Positions 1 to 9,148 of a DNA stretch of 64,000 bases are shown piece after piece. Source of the stretch: Paenimyroides baculatum (GTDB lineage: Bacteria; Bacteroidota; Bacteroidia; Flavobacteriales; Flavobacteriaceae); NCBI RefSeq assembly GCF_008629655.1, contig NZ_VWSG01000001.1, forward strand, positions 186,001 to 250,000, read 5' to 3'. The position numbers and the translations under genes are program-made. Positions within the stretch are counted from its first letter, which is position 1. The number at the start of each line of letters is the position of its first letter. The notes under the pieces are model-generated. The model was not told the DNA's origin, ran no database searches, and saw nothing but the letters and a program-made list of their open reading frames with translations.

Positions 1-431
1 CAGATTACCAATCCACCCCACTTACCTGGTGCTTTTTCTTCTGCAGTCATTATTACTGGGTTAGATGAAGTTCCCTCAACAAAAATTTGCCCTCCTTGTG
101 ATACTGCGATGTATCTTACTGCATCAAACTGACCTGATCCTAATGCTGTAGCTTCAATTTTAACACCTGCTTTAATGGTTAATTTTGCACCGTTAGCTAC
201 GATTAGTTTTCCGGTTAATTTATAAGTTCCGTCTGTTAATGTTACGTGTCCGTCTTTAATTTCTCCTGTTAATGCGTTGCGATCAACTTTGAATGAAGAT
301 TCTTCACCTGGTTCTTTGATTGGCTCTTCTACAACTGGAGTTGAATCGTCACTAGAGCAAGAAATAGCTGTTGCTGCTAATGTTAATGATAATAATGTTA
401 AGCTAAATAATTTTGAAATTGGCTTTTTCAT
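1..431 (-). CDS. surface/periplasmic lipoprotein, C-terminal part outside the window
   Basis: The gene is cut by the left edge; about 143 codons are visible. It starts with a lipoprotein signal peptide ending in an SC-SSDD lipobox, so the mature protein should be anchored through Cys and probably exported to the outer membrane. The visible mature part has regular beta-rich stretches (for example KLTIKAGVKIEA) of the kind seen in right-handed parallel beta-helix proteins. It lies 87 bp downstream of the TonB-dependent receptor on the same strand, so the two are probably co-transcribed and this may be its accessory lipoprotein. The ligand cannot be told from sequence. Confidence 0.75.
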   Translation of the reverse strand, partial: MKKPISKLFSLTLLSLTLAATAISCSSDDSTPVVEEPIKEPGEESSFKVDRNALTGEIKDGHVTLTDGTYKLTGKLIVANGAKLTIKAGVKIEATALGSGQFDAVRYIAVSQGGQIFVEGTSSNPVIMTAEEKAPGKWGGLVI

Positions 432-518
432 TTTCTTTAAAAATTAGTTATTTTTATTTGATACAAAGTTGTGTATTAATACTTTAATGTGTGTTAAGCG
501 TATGTAATGAATATGTTG

Positions 519-3254
519 TTAAAATGTATATTTTGCACCCAAACTAAAGAAGGCTCCTCTTTTATAGGTAACAGCATCTATTGCGCCCAATGCGTTGTCT
601 TGTATTCTGCGGAATTCTGGATTTAAAATATTGCGTGCTGCGAAATCAAGTGCAAAGTTTTTATGGATTTTTGTCTTTAATATAAAATCTAAACTTCCCA
701 TTCCTTTGTCGATTAAGTTTCCTTTTTTCTCTACACCTAAAGCGTACAAACGGTCAGAATAATGGGTATATGCAACAGTAGCAGTCATTCCTCTACCTTC
801 GTTCCATTCTGTTACATAAGAAAGATCTGCGTTTAACAATAAATCAGAAGCTCCGGTAAAAGATGAACGGTCAAAATCAAAATTGGTATTAATCAATCCC
901 TTTGTTTCGCGTTGAATTTTATCCTTGTCTACTTCCTGATCAGTTTTCATATACGATATATTCAATCCGCCAAAAAGGTTGTTGGTGTTAGTTCTGCCAA
1001 AATCAAAAAGTCTTTTCTTGATTTCGAATTCTGCTCCGTACACATATCCCTTATCACCAATATTAACCCAAGTGATATCGTTGGTAGATGATGCCATGGT
1101 GATTTCGTTGATAGGATCTTGGATATATTTACCAAATGCAGCTACCGAAATTACTTCATCGTTCATTGGGAAAATTTCCCATTTTAAATCTAAGTTGTAG
1201 TTTTGAGACGGATATAAGTAAGGGTTACCTACTTTAATTTCGGTTACGTCTTCGTAAATAAATCGTGCACGTTCTTTAAACTGAGGCAATGTATAGGTTT
1301 TACTTGCTGCCAAACGTAAGTTTTGTGTACCGCTTAATTCGTATTTCAACGATAAATTTGGTAAAAATTCGTTACGGTTAAATTTGTTTGTTTGTTCTAT
1401 AGCATCTAATTGCGTTCTCCATTGCACCGTTTGATCTATTTTTTCGTAACGTAAACCAACAACCGCACTGAATTTATCGGTTAAACGGTATTCTAAATTA
1501 CCAAAACCGGCATGTATGTTTTGTTCACCTGTGTATGTTTGTGGGGTATCGCCTGCAAAAGCTTCAATACCAAACAATCCGCCAGCATAGTTTTGCTGAT
1601 TAAAAAAGGTATCCAAATTGTTCGGATTTACAGCACTTGTTAAAGCATCACCCGAAATACGGAAGTTGTATTGTATCGCTTCAAAATCTCTTTTCTTTAC
1701 ACGCCCGTTATAACCAAAAGTTACTTTACCTCTTTCATTACCGTTTTCATCGGTTCCTAACTTGTAACTTAATGCAAGGTTCGCTGCAATTTCATCTTCT
1801 TTAAGGTTTTGAAAGTAACGGTGGTTATCTGTAATTGTTCGTTGAGCTAAAGTGTAAGTGTTAGTATCTTTCCAGTAAAACATTTTATTCTGTGTTCTGT
1901 CCGGCATATCGCTTTCAATGGTGTTGTAAGAAACAGCCCAATCGAAACCTAATTTCTCGCTTAATTTGTGATTACCTAACAACTGATTAATTAACACAGT
2001 ATTTTGAGTGAACGTACCACGTTGAACTAATAATTCATCATGATCTCCTTCAAAATCACGGTCACTACCGGTGTAAATATCTCTTGATAAATCAGATGAG
2101 TTAATGTAAAGCATATTATAACCCAAACGGTGATTGTCGTTTAAGTGATAATTGGCATTAAACATACCCGTTGTATTGGTAGTTTGCGAGAATTTTTCTT
2201 GATAGAACGATTTTAATTTTGCACCTTGTGCACTTGCACTTTGGTTGATACCTTCTCTAAAAGTAAAACCGTTATCAAAACTTGCTGTTGCAAATAAATT
2301 TAATTTACCAGTTTCTCCAATGTTGAATGATTTTCCTGCTTTTAAACCAAAGTTTCCGCCAATTGGCCCTGCGCTTTGTGGTTGTAAGCTGTTTTCAAAG
2401 TTGTATCCATTTAAAGCGTTGTTTGGTTTTCCGTAAGATGCGTAACCCATTTTACTTGGACCTTGTGGAAGTACAAAATCGCTGCCTTTGCTTAACGCAT
2501 TGGTATTTGCATTTCCTCCCAATTCAATTTCGAACAAACCACTATCTTTAAAATCTTTTGATGAAATATCCACATTTCCACCACCAAAATCTCCCGTATT
2601 TCTTGAATTGAAAGTTTTATCGATCGAAATATATTCCACAATATCAGTAGAAAACAATTCTAGATTAATGTTCTTTTTCTCTGGATCGTTTGATGGAACC
2701 GGCAAACCGTTTAAACTTGTAGAGTTGTAGCGATCACCCAAACCACGAACATAAACGTTGTTGCTGCCTTCTTGTTGAGAAATACCTGCTGTTTTAGCAA
2801 CTGCCGCAGCAACATCGCCCACACCTTTACGAGAAAGTTCTTGTGCACCAATTTGCTGTTTTATTTCTAAAGATTTGCGTTGTTCGTTTAATAAAGCGGT
2901 TTCCGATGATTTCCTGTTGTTAACCGTAATAACCAGTTCATCTAAGTTTGAAGCTTCCGGAGTCAGGTTTATATTTACCTCATCTGTACTTCCCGTTTCA
3001 TACTGCATTACAAAAGTCTGGTAACCGGTGTACGATGCTTCTATCAAATAAGAACCTTGCTCGCATTCAATTTCAAAATAACCGTTTTCGTCGGTTTCTG
3101 CACCAAACTCGGTATTCTGTAGCATAATTGTTGCGTATGCCAAAGGTTCGTTGTTGTTAGCTGTATCGTAAATGTGGCCTTTAATCGTTTTAGTATCCTG
3201 CGCATAAGTCACCACTCCAAATAATAACGCTGCTGCCAAAAAATTTAATTTCAT
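519..3254 (-). CDS. TonB-dependent outer-membrane receptor
   Basis: The 911-residue protein has a signal peptide (about 1-18), a carboxypeptidase-like regulatory beta-sandwich domain (about 22-105), a plug domain (about 130-230, with VRGLGDRY and GGGNVDI) and a long beta-barrel ending in the aromatic C-terminus KYTF typical of outer-membrane barrels. Such receptors import ligands using TonB/ExbBD energy. It lacks the SusC signature and has no SusD partner; the downstream partner is a lipoprotein. It is divergent from a PhoB/PhoR-like two-component pair across a 181-bp gap, which suggests, but does not prove, regulation by that pair. Phosphate-linked uptake is one possibility. Confidence 0.92.
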   Translation of the reverse strand: MKLNFLAAALLFGVVTYAQDTKTIKGHIYDTANNNEPLAYATIMLQNTEFGAETDENGYFEIECEQGSYLIEASYTGYQTFVMQYETGSTDEVNINLTPEASNLDELVITVNNRKSSETALLNEQRKSLEIKQQIGAQELSRKGVGDVAAAVAKTAGISQQEGSNNVYVRGLGDRYNSTSLNGLPVPSNDPEKKNINLELFSTDIVEYISIDKTFNSRNTGDFGGGNVDISSKDFKDSGLFEIELGGNANTNALSKGSDFVLPQGPSKMGYASYGKPNNALNGYNFENSLQPQSAGPIGGNFGLKAGKSFNIGETGKLNLFATASFDNGFTFREGINQSASAQGAKLKSFYQEKFSQTTNTTGMFNANYHLNDNHRLGYNMLYINSSDLSRDIYTGSDRDFEGDHDELLVQRGTFTQNTVLINQLLGNHKLSEKLGFDWAVSYNTIESDMPDRTQNKMFYWKDTNTYTLAQRTITDNHRYFQNLKEDEIAANLALSYKLGTDENGNERGKVTFGYNGRVKKRDFEAIQYNFRISGDALTSAVNPNNLDTFFNQQNYAGGLFGIEAFAGDTPQTYTGEQNIHAGFGNLEYRLTDKFSAVVGLRYEKIDQTVQWRTQLDAIEQTNKFNRNEFLPNLSLKYELSGTQNLRLAASKTYTLPQFKERARFIYEDVTEIKVGNPYLYPSQNYNLDLKWEIFPMNDEVISVAAFGKYIQDPINEITMASSTNDITWVNIGDKGYVYGAEFEIKKRLFDFGRTNTNNLFGGLNISYMKTDQEVDKDKIQRETKGLINTNFDFDRSSFTGASDLLLNADLSYVTEWNEGRGMTATVAYTHYSDRLYALGVEKKGNLIDKGMGSLDFILKTKIHKNFALDFAARNILNPEFRRIQDNALGAIDAVTYKRGAFFSLGAKYTF

Positions 3255-3399
3255 TTATCGTTTGTGTTATAAATTTTCGTTGCAAAGGAATTACCTAAAA
3301 GTTATTGTAAGGTTATGCGCGGTTTATGAAAGTGTTGGGTTTTTGTAAATTAATTGTTACTACATTAAATAATTGTTAAGCGGTTGTTTGTTTTTTATT

Positions 3400-3407
3400 T
3401 ATCTTTA
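3400..3407 (+). promoter_or_regulatory. probable -7 element of the response-regulator/kinase operon
   Basis: TATCTTTA differs from the Bacteroidota -7 consensus TAnnTTTG at the last base only and lies 28 bp before the start codon. There is no well-spaced TTG at -33, so the call rests on the -7 box and position. Confidence 0.4.
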
Positions 3408-3435
3408 ATTTTACAAGCGAAACAACACAAAACAA

Positions 3436-4119
3436 ATGAAAAATAAGGACATTAAAATCTTGCTGGTTGATGACGATGCGGATATTTTAGAAATTGTAGG
3501 ATTTAATCTGGAAGCTGAAAATTACCAGGTATTCACCGCAAAAAATGGTAAAGAAGCTTTAACAATTGCTAAAAAGGAAATTCCTAATTTGGTGATTCTT
3601 GATGTTATGATGCCCGAAATGGATGGTATTGAAACTTGTGAAAACATGCGCAAGCTATCAGGGCTTAACAGTACCATTATTACCTTTTTAACCGCACGTG
3701 GTGAAGATTATTCGCAGGTAGCAGGTTTTGATGTAGGTGCCGATGATTACATAACCAAACCAATTAAGCCAAAATTGCTGGTTAGTAAAGTTAAAGCATT
3801 GTTACGCCGAGTTAAAGAAGACATTTCGGTGGAAGATGTTTTAAAAATTGGTAACATTGAAATTAATCGCGAAGAATATAAAATCATTAAAGATAAAGTT
3901 GAAATTATTTTACCGCGTAAAGAGTTTGAATTGTTTTACCTTTTGGCATCAAAACCCGGAAAAGTGTTTAAACGCGAAGAAATTTTAGACAAAGTATGGG
4001 GTAACGAAGTAATAGTTGGCGGCCGTACAATAGATGTACATATAAGAAAACTACGCGAAAAAATTGGCGACGAGTTGTTTAAAACCATAAAAGGCGTGGG
4101 TTATAAATTAGAAGTTTAA
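3436..4119 (+). CDS. OmpR/PhoB-family response regulator
   Basis: The 227-residue protein has an N-terminal receiver domain (about 5-120) with acidic residues D12/D13, phospho-acceptor D56 in LDVMMPEMDG, T86 and K108 in the DDYITKP motif. A winged-helix DNA-binding domain follows (about 130-225), ending in the usual GVGYKLE. All catalytic receiver residues are intact. It overlaps the following kinase gene by one base (TAATG), so the two form one operon. The order and architecture match PhoB-PhoR pairs, but the signal is not shown by sequence. Confidence 0.93.
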   Translation: MKNKDIKILLVDDDADILEIVGFNLEAENYQVFTAKNGKEALTIAKKEIPNLVILDVMMPEMDGIETCENMRKLSGLNSTIITFLTARGEDYSQVAGFDVGADDYITKPIKPKLLVSKVKALLRRVKEDISVEDVLKIGNIEINREEYKIIKDKVEIILPRKEFELFYLLASKPGKVFKREEILDKVWGNEVIVGGRTIDVHIRKLREKIGDELFKTIKGVGYKLEV

Positions 4120-5168
4120 TGGGGGTAAAATACCGTAAATCTTATAAGTTTGCAGCAAAATCGGCAGCCGTAATAACCATTTTCAGTTCGGTTCTACTAC
4201 TAGTGTTGCAACATTTATTCTTTCAAATAAACGTATTATTTACAGTAACATTCACGTTACTGTTTTTTGCGTTTAGCTTTTTTGTATTGCAGTACAGGGT
4301 AGAACGCTTTATTTACCGTCGCATTCAAAAAATATATAAAGAAGTAAGTATTCTAGACGAATCGGTTTTGCGAAACCAGCCGGTAACAACTGACATGCAG
4401 ACGCTGATGTACGAAGTGAATAAATTTGCTACCGACAAAAAAGTAGAAATTGAATCACTGAAAGTACAAGAAGAATACCGTCGTGAATTTATTGGTAACG
4501 TAGCACACGAACTTAAAACACCTTTGTTTACGGTGCAAGGATACGTTTCTACGTTGTTAGACGGTGGTGTGAAAGACAAATTAATCCGTAAAAAATATTT
4601 GGAACGTGCCGATAAAGGTATTGAACGCCTTATTGATATTGTGAACGATTTGGATATGATTACCAAGTTAGAAACAAACGAATTAAAAGTCAATATTCAA
4701 ACCTTTGATATTATTGAACTTTTTCAGAATGTTTTTGATCTTTTGGAAATGAAAGCCGATAAAAAAGACATCACCTTAATGTTTGATAAAGATCATTACA
4801 GATCAATTTTTGTAAACGGTGATCGTGAAAAAATCAATCAGGTGGTTTTAAATTTGGTCGATAATTCCATAAAATACGGTAAAGATAATGGTACAACCGA
4901 AGTATCAATAGAAAGTTTAACCGATAAAAAACTCTTAATTCGTATAACCGATAACGGTTACGGAATCGAAAAAAAACATATTTCCCGTTTGTTCGAACGT
5001 TTTTACAGAACCGATTCCAGCCGATCGCGTGATATTGGTGGTTCCGGTTTGGGTCTGTCAATTGTAAAGCATATTATAGAAGCCCACAACGAACATATTT
5101 ACGTTGAAAGTAAAATAGGTGTAGGTTCCGAATTTTCGTTTACTATAGAAAAAGCTGTTAAAAAATAA
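4119..5168 (+). CDS. membrane sensor histidine kinase without a periplasmic sensor domain
   Basis: The 349-residue protein has two closely spaced membrane helices (about 13-34 and 38-58) with almost no periplasmic loop. HisKA follows with H130 in NVAHELKTP, then a HATPase_c domain with N box (NLVDNSIKYG), G1 (DNGYGIE) and G2 (GSGLGLS). It should autophosphorylate at H130 and pass phosphate to D56 of the regulator encoded just before. With no extracellular sensor it probably reads a membrane or partner-protein signal, as PhoR-type kinases do. The 3' end of the reading frame forms the left arm of the terminator. Confidence 0.92.
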   Translation: MGVKYRKSYKFAAKSAAVITIFSSVLLLVLQHLFFQINVLFTVTFTLLFFAFSFFVLQYRVERFIYRRIQKIYKEVSILDESVLRNQPVTTDMQTLMYEVNKFATDKKVEIESLKVQEEYRREFIGNVAHELKTPLFTVQGYVSTLLDGGVKDKLIRKKYLERADKGIERLIDIVNDLDMITKLETNELKVNIQTFDIIELFQNVFDLLEMKADKKDITLMFDKDHYRSIFVNGDREKINQVVLNLVDNSIKYGKDNGTTEVSIESLTDKKLLIRITDNGYGIEKKHISRLFERFYRTDSSRSRDIGGSGLGLSIVKHIIEAHNEHIYVESKIGVGSEFSFTIEKAVKK

Positions 5169-5179
5169 CAGCTTTTTTT
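5151..5179 (+). terminator. intrinsic terminator overlapping the kinase stop codon
   Basis: AAAGCTGTTA pairs with TAACAGCTTT around a 5-base loop and is followed by a T run. The left arm is the last codons of the histidine kinase. Confidence 0.85.
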
Positions 5180-5236
5180 GTTTTTGTAAATTTAAACTAA
5201 CCACCAATTGTTGTATTTTTACCAAAATTTACAAAA

Positions 5237-5911
5237 GTGGGAAGTAAGAATAAATTGAGACGCTTCAGAGAAAACGAAACGTTTTCAAATGTGTATCAGC
5301 CGGGTAGAGAAGATGTTTTAAACAACACGTTCAGCCTAAAAGGAAACTGGAATAAAGAAGTTTTTAAAAACGATAATCCTATTGTTTTAGAATTAGGCTG
5401 CGGTAAAGGCGAATATTCTGTAGAATTGGCGCGTCGTTATCCAAATACAAATTTTATTGGGGTTGATATAAAAGGATCTCGTTTTTGGCGTGGTGCTAAA
5501 ACGGCTGTTGAAGAAAATATTCCTAATGTGGCATTTTTACGCACACAGATCGAATTGATTGAAAACTGTTTTGGAACAAATGAAGTCGATGAAATCTGGA
5601 TTACTTTTCCCGATCCGCAAATTAAATACAAACGTACCAAACACCGTTTAACTAACGCCGAGTTTTTGGCTCGATACAAAAACATCTTAAAACCAGAAGG
5701 TGTTGTAAACCTTAAAACCGATAGTGAGTTTATGCACGGTTACACTTTAGGATTACTTCACGGTGCAGGTCATAAAGTTTTATATGCAAACCACAATGTG
5801 TATAGAAACGAAGGTGCTCCGGAGGTTGTTACTGCTATTCAAACTTTTTACGAGTCGCAGTATTTAGAGCAAAACAAACCAATTACGTACATAAAATTTC
5901 AGCTTAAATAA
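5237..5911 (+). CDS. trmB: tRNA (guanine-N7-)-methyltransferase
   Basis: The 224-residue protein forms m7G46 in tRNA with S-adenosylmethionine. It shows the SAM-binding loop ELGCGKGEY (52-60) and the family motif TFPDPQ followed by KYKRTKHR. The start is GTG: there is no ATG upstream in frame before the previous terminator, and the N-terminus GSKNKLRRF matches the basic start usual in the family. It begins an operon with the LysE-like and alkyltransferase-like genes, which follow with zero and minus four bases of spacing. Confidence 0.93.
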   Translation: MGSKNKLRRFRENETFSNVYQPGREDVLNNTFSLKGNWNKEVFKNDNPIVLELGCGKGEYSVELARRYPNTNFIGVDIKGSRFWRGAKTAVEENIPNVAFLRTQIELIENCFGTNEVDEIWITFPDPQIKYKRTKHRLTNAEFLARYKNILKPEGVVNLKTDSEFMHGYTLGLLHGAGHKVLYANHNVYRNEGAPEVVTAIQTFYESQYLEQNKPITYIKFQLK

Positions 5912-6535
5912 ATGAATTATCTTCTTCCTTTTTTAACAGGGCTTGGTGCTTCTGTGTTTGGAACTTTGCTGCCTGGTATTTTAAATGCCACGGTAGTAAA
6001 AATTTCTAAAAAGGAAGGAATGAAAAACGCCTACAGCTTTATGTTGGGCACATTTATTATTATTGCCCTGCAAACGTATCTGGCAGTTTTTTTTGCAAAA
6101 ATTATCGATCAAAGTGTTTTTATAACAAACATTCTGCGCGAAATTGGTTTTGTGGTTTTTCTGGTGCTAACTATTTATTTTTTTGTTGCGAAACCAAAGA
6201 AAAAGAAAGATATTTCGGTAGAGATTACCCGAAAAAGAAAACGATTTACTCAAGGAATATTATTGTCACTTATAAACGTTTTTCCTGTATTTTATTATGT
6301 GTTTATAACCATTGCCGTTTTAAACAATAATTTGTACACCGTAAACTATATAAGTAATATTTTATTTACAGTTGGTGTTTTAATTGGTGCGTTTTTAGCC
6401 TTTATGTTTTATATAAACCTGTTTAAAAACAAAACAGTTAAAGATAATTTTGTCTTAAAAAATATCAATAAAATACTGGGTTGTATTACGGGAGTCATCA
6501 CACTTATAAACCTTTGCAAACTGTTTTATAAATGA
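5912..6535 (+). CDS. LysE-family amino-acid/metabolite exporter
   Basis: The 207-residue integral membrane protein has about six hydrophobic segments. An N-terminal segment carries LLPGILNATVV, like the conserved Gly/Pro-rich first helix of LysE/RhtB exporters, and a basic cytoplasmic stretch (KPKKKKD, near residue 92) follows the third helix. It starts directly after the trmB stop codon and overlaps the next gene by four bases (ATGA), so it is translationally coupled on both sides. The exported substrate is unknown. Family assignment is by topology and motif only. Confidence 0.7.
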   Translation: MNYLLPFLTGLGASVFGTLLPGILNATVVKISKKEGMKNAYSFMLGTFIIIALQTYLAVFFAKIIDQSVFITNILREIGFVVFLVLTIYFFVAKPKKKKDISVEITRKRKRFTQGILLSLINVFPVFYYVFITIAVLNNNLYTVNYISNILFTVGVLIGAFLAFMFYINLFKNKTVKDNFVLKNINKILGCITGVITLINLCKLFYK

Positions 6536-6846
6536 TAGAGAAGGATTTTTTTCAGCGAGTTTATGAAGTTGTACAACAGATTCCCTACGGAAAAATTACA
6601 ACTTACGGAGCTATTGCAAAGAAGATAGGTGCGCCAAAATCTGCACGAATGGTAGGTTATGCCTTGAATGCTTCTGCTATGCACGAAGATGTTCCGGCAC
6701 ATAGAGTGGTAAACCGAAAAGGATTGCTTACTGGAAAACATCATTTCCAAGGAACAAATTTAATGCAGCAGTTATTGGAAAATGAAGGAGTGGAAATCAA
6801 AGAAAATACGGTTCAGAATTTTAATGAGTATTTTTGGGAACCTTGA
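6532..6846 (+). CDS. alkyltransferase-like (ATL) DNA-repair protein, MGMT fold
   Basis: The 104-residue protein is the DNA-binding half of O6-alkylguanine-DNA alkyltransferase: IPYGKITTYGAIA forms the helix-turn-helix and ARMVGYAL the recognition region. The active-site PCHR motif reads P55-A56-H57-R58, so the alkyl-accepting cysteine is missing. Proteins of this kind bind alkylated guanine without repairing it and hand the lesion to nucleotide excision repair. It is the last gene of the trmB operon. Confidence 0.88.
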   Translation: MIEKDFFQRVYEVVQQIPYGKITTYGAIAKKIGAPKSARMVGYALNASAMHEDVPAHRVVNRKGLLTGKHHFQGTNLMQQLLENEGVEIKENTVQNFNEYFWEP

Positions 6847-6861
6847 AAAGAATAGTGAAAA

Positions 6862-6899
6862 AAAACATCGCCAAAGTTTCAAACTTTGGCGATGTTTTT
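6862..6899. terminator. bidirectional terminator between ATL gene and tpx
   Basis: A near-perfect inverted repeat centred at 6880 (CATCGCCAAAGTTT with its complement), flanked by A and T runs, serves the two convergent genes. Confidence 0.92.
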
Positions 6900-6917
6900 A
6901 TATAAAAAAGCAGTTTT

Positions 6918-7418
6918 TTACTTTAACGCATTAATTGCATGGTTGTAATCTGGTTCTTGAGTAATTTCAGGAACTTGCTCGTTGTAAACTACTTTTCCTT
7001 CTGGGTTAATAACAACTACTGCACGACTCATTAATCCGTTTAAAGGTCCATCGGTCATTTGTACGCCGTAAGCATTCGTGAAATCGTTACTTTTAAAATC
7101 CGATAATGTTTCAACATTCTGTAAACCTTCTGCCGCGCAAAAACGGTTTAATGCAAACGGTAAATCTTTAGAAATACATAAAACAACCGTATTATCTACT
7201 GCTGAAACTTCTTTGTTAAATGTGCGTACCGATTGTGCACAAACACCTGTGTCAACACTTGGAAAAATGTTTAAAACCACATTTTTTCCTTTGTAATCGC
7301 TTAACGATTTTTCAGATAAATCGCTACTTGTTAATTTAAAATCCGGAGCTGTTGCACCAATTTCAGGTAAATTTCCTGCTGTATGAATTTGGTTTCCTTT
7401 AAATGTTATCTGTGCCAT
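6918..7418 (-). CDS. tpx: thiol peroxidase
   Basis: The 166-residue atypical 2-Cys peroxiredoxin reduces hydroperoxides using thioredoxin. The peroxidatic Cys is C60 in PSVDTGVC and the resolving Cys is C94 in NRFCAAEG; C81 is the extra cysteine also present in Escherichia coli Tpx. Length and full-length pattern match the family. It is transcribed alone. The trxA product encoded at 26.2 kb is a plausible electron donor. Confidence 0.95.
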   Translation of the reverse strand: MAQITFKGNQIHTAGNLPEIGATAPDFKLTSSDLSEKSLSDYKGKNVVLNIFPSVDTGVCAQSVRTFNKEVSAVDNTVVLCISKDLPFALNRFCAAEGLQNVETLSDFKSNDFTNAYGVQMTDGPLNGLMSRAVVVINPEGKVVYNEQVPEITQEPDYNHAINALK

Positions 7419-7550
7419 AATTTCAATTTTTGTTTCTATAAAATTACAGCTATTTTTAAATAAAGACTATACTGCCTGTAAAACTTTTTATTTAATTAAC
7501 ATCCTTCATCTGGCATCAAACATCCAATATAATTTATTAAATCATTAACT

Positions 7551-7580
7551 TTAAAGTATCATAAATTCGTGTTATCTTTG
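7551..7580 (+). promoter_or_regulatory. promoter of mrp
   Basis: TTA at 7551-7553, 19 bp, then TATCTTTG at 7573-7580, which fits TAnnTTTG. It lies 70 bp before the chosen mrp start and downstream leaves an A-rich leader. Confidence 0.6.
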
Positions 7581-7649
7581 TAATTTAAAATAATTCTACA
7601 TAAGTTGTTTACCAACAGGTTTTTAAACAGCTTTATTAAGATACAAAAA

Positions 7650-8777
7650 ATGAAATTAGACAGAAAAGAGATATTAACTGCTTTAGAAACTATTTCTGTT
7701 GCAGGCGAAGGTAAAAATATGGTTGAAAGCGGTGCGGTACAGAACGTAATGACTTTTGGTGACGAAGTGGTGGTTGATGTTACCTTACACACACCGGCTT
7801 TACATATTAAAAAACGTGCCGAAGTGGATATTATGAAAGTTATTCATGAAAAAATCTATGACAAGGCGAAAGTAAAAGTAAATATTAAGGTTGAAACTCC
7901 GGAGAAACCGGAAATCAAAGGAAAATCAATTCCGGGAATAAGTAATATTATAGCAGTATCTTCAGGTAAAGGTGGTGTAGGTAAATCTACAATAACAGCA
8001 AATTTGGCGGTTACTTTAGCTAATATGGGCTTTAAAGTTGGTGTTTTGGATGCCGATATTTACGGACCATCGATGCCGATTATGTTCGATGTTGAAAAAT
8101 CGAAACCTGTTTCGGTTGATGTGGATGGAAAATCGAAAATGAAACCAATTGTAAGTTACGGAGTGGAGTTATTATCGATCGGATTTTTTACAAGTCCTGA
8201 TCAGGCAGTAATCTGGCGCGGACCAATGGCTTCTAAAGCATTAAACCAAATGATTTTTGATGCAGATTGGGGCGAATTAGATTTCTTACTTTTAGATTTA
8301 CCACCGGGAACGGGCGATATTCACTTATCATTATTACAGTCGTTGCCAATTACAGGTGCGGTTGTAGTAAGTACACCACAGGCAGTTGCTTTGGCAGATG
8401 CAAGAAAAGGAGTATCGATGTTTATGGCAGAAAGTATCAATGTGCCGGTTTTGGGTATTATTGAAAACATGGCGTATTTTACTCCGGAAGAATTACCGGA
8501 AAACAAATATTACATTTTCGGACAAGAAGGTGCGAAAAATTTAGCATTAGACTTAGATGTTCCGTTTTTAGGCGAAGTGCCAATTGTACAAAGCATTCGC
8601 GAAGCAGGTGATTATGGTCGTCCGGCAGCATTGCAGGAAAAATCGGTTGTAGCTGATGCTTTCGTAGAAATTGCTAAAAATGTAGTATCGCAAACCGTTT
8701 TAAGAAACGAATCGCTTCCACCAACCGAAGCAGTTAAGATTACCACAATGGCAGGTTGTTCTCCTGCAAAAAAATAA
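7650..8777 (+). CDS. apbC: Mrp/NBP35-type iron-sulfur cluster carrier ATPase
   Basis: The 375-residue protein carries an N-terminal MIP18/DUF59 domain (about 1-85) and a ParA-like P-loop ATPase with deviant Walker A SSGKGGVGKST (104-114) and LLDLPPGTGD. This family binds and transfers [4Fe-4S] clusters. An upstream in-frame ATG at 7605 would add 15 residues, but the start at 7650 (MKLDRKEIL) matches family N-termini and leaves a normal leader after the promoter. An nfu gene follows after 40 bp without a terminator, supporting a cluster-assembly operon. Confidence 0.9.
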   Translation: MKLDRKEILTALETISVAGEGKNMVESGAVQNVMTFGDEVVVDVTLHTPALHIKKRAEVDIMKVIHEKIYDKAKVKVNIKVETPEKPEIKGKSIPGISNIIAVSSGKGGVGKSTITANLAVTLANMGFKVGVLDADIYGPSMPIMFDVEKSKPVSVDVDGKSKMKPIVSYGVELLSIGFFTSPDQAVIWRGPMASKALNQMIFDADWGELDFLLLDLPPGTGDIHLSLLQSLPITGAVVVSTPQAVALADARKGVSMFMAESINVPVLGIIENMAYFTPEELPENKYYIFGQEGAKNLALDLDVPFLGEVPIVQSIREAGDYGRPAALQEKSVVADAFVEIAKNVVSQTVLRNESLPPTEAVKITTMAGCSPAKK

Positions 8778-8817
8778 TTACTAAAATATTGATTGTTTTA
8801 CATCAATTTTAAAAAAT

Positions 8818-9063
8818 ATGGCTTCAGAAACAATAAGACAAAATGTAGAAAAAGCGTTAGAGGAAATCCGCCCGTTCTTAAAATCAGACGGTGGTGACAT
8901 CAGCTTAATTTCTATTGAAGACGACAAATACGTGAAAGTGCGTTTAGAAGGTGCTTGTACATCGTGCAAAATCAACCAAATGACGTTGAAAGCAGGTGTA
9001 GAAACTACCATTAAAAAATACGCTCCCGAAATTGAAACGGTAGAAAACATTTCGGTGTTTTAA
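8818..9063 (+). CDS. nfu: NifU-like C-terminal domain iron-sulfur scaffold
   Basis: The 81-residue protein is a free-standing Nfu domain with the cluster-binding C47-T-S-C50 motif after VRLEGAC and the conserved SDGGDI segment near residue 23. Such proteins hold a [4Fe-4S] cluster between two monomers and pass it to apoproteins. It is co-oriented with the mrp/apbC gene and probably co-transcribed with it. Confidence 0.92.
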   Translation: MASETIRQNVEKALEEIRPFLKSDGGDISLISIEDDKYVKVRLEGACTSCKINQMTLKAGVETTIKKYAPEIETVENISVF

Positions 9064-9067
9064 TAAA

Positions 9068-9119
9068 CTATAAGCAAATTAGTGATGAATGATATTTATC
9101 ACTTTTTTTGTGCTTATAG
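9068..9119 (+). terminator. terminator after nfu
   Basis: Inner stem AGTGAT/ATCACT followed by a T run, enclosed by an outer arm CTATAAGCA/TGCTTATAG. It ends the mrp-nfu operon. Confidence 0.8.
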
Positions 9120-9148
9120 CTCTTTAATTTTATATAAATTTTACTTTT

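Noticed and set aside
979..1200. Plus-strand open frame of 73 codons inside the receptor gene
   Set aside because: It lies wholly antisense to a strongly supported receptor; hydrophobic mixed composition without family features. Same judgement for other antisense frames in the receptor.
8781..9050. Minus-strand open frame of 89 codons over nfu
   Set aside because: It is antisense to the well-conserved Nfu domain and has no recognisable motif.
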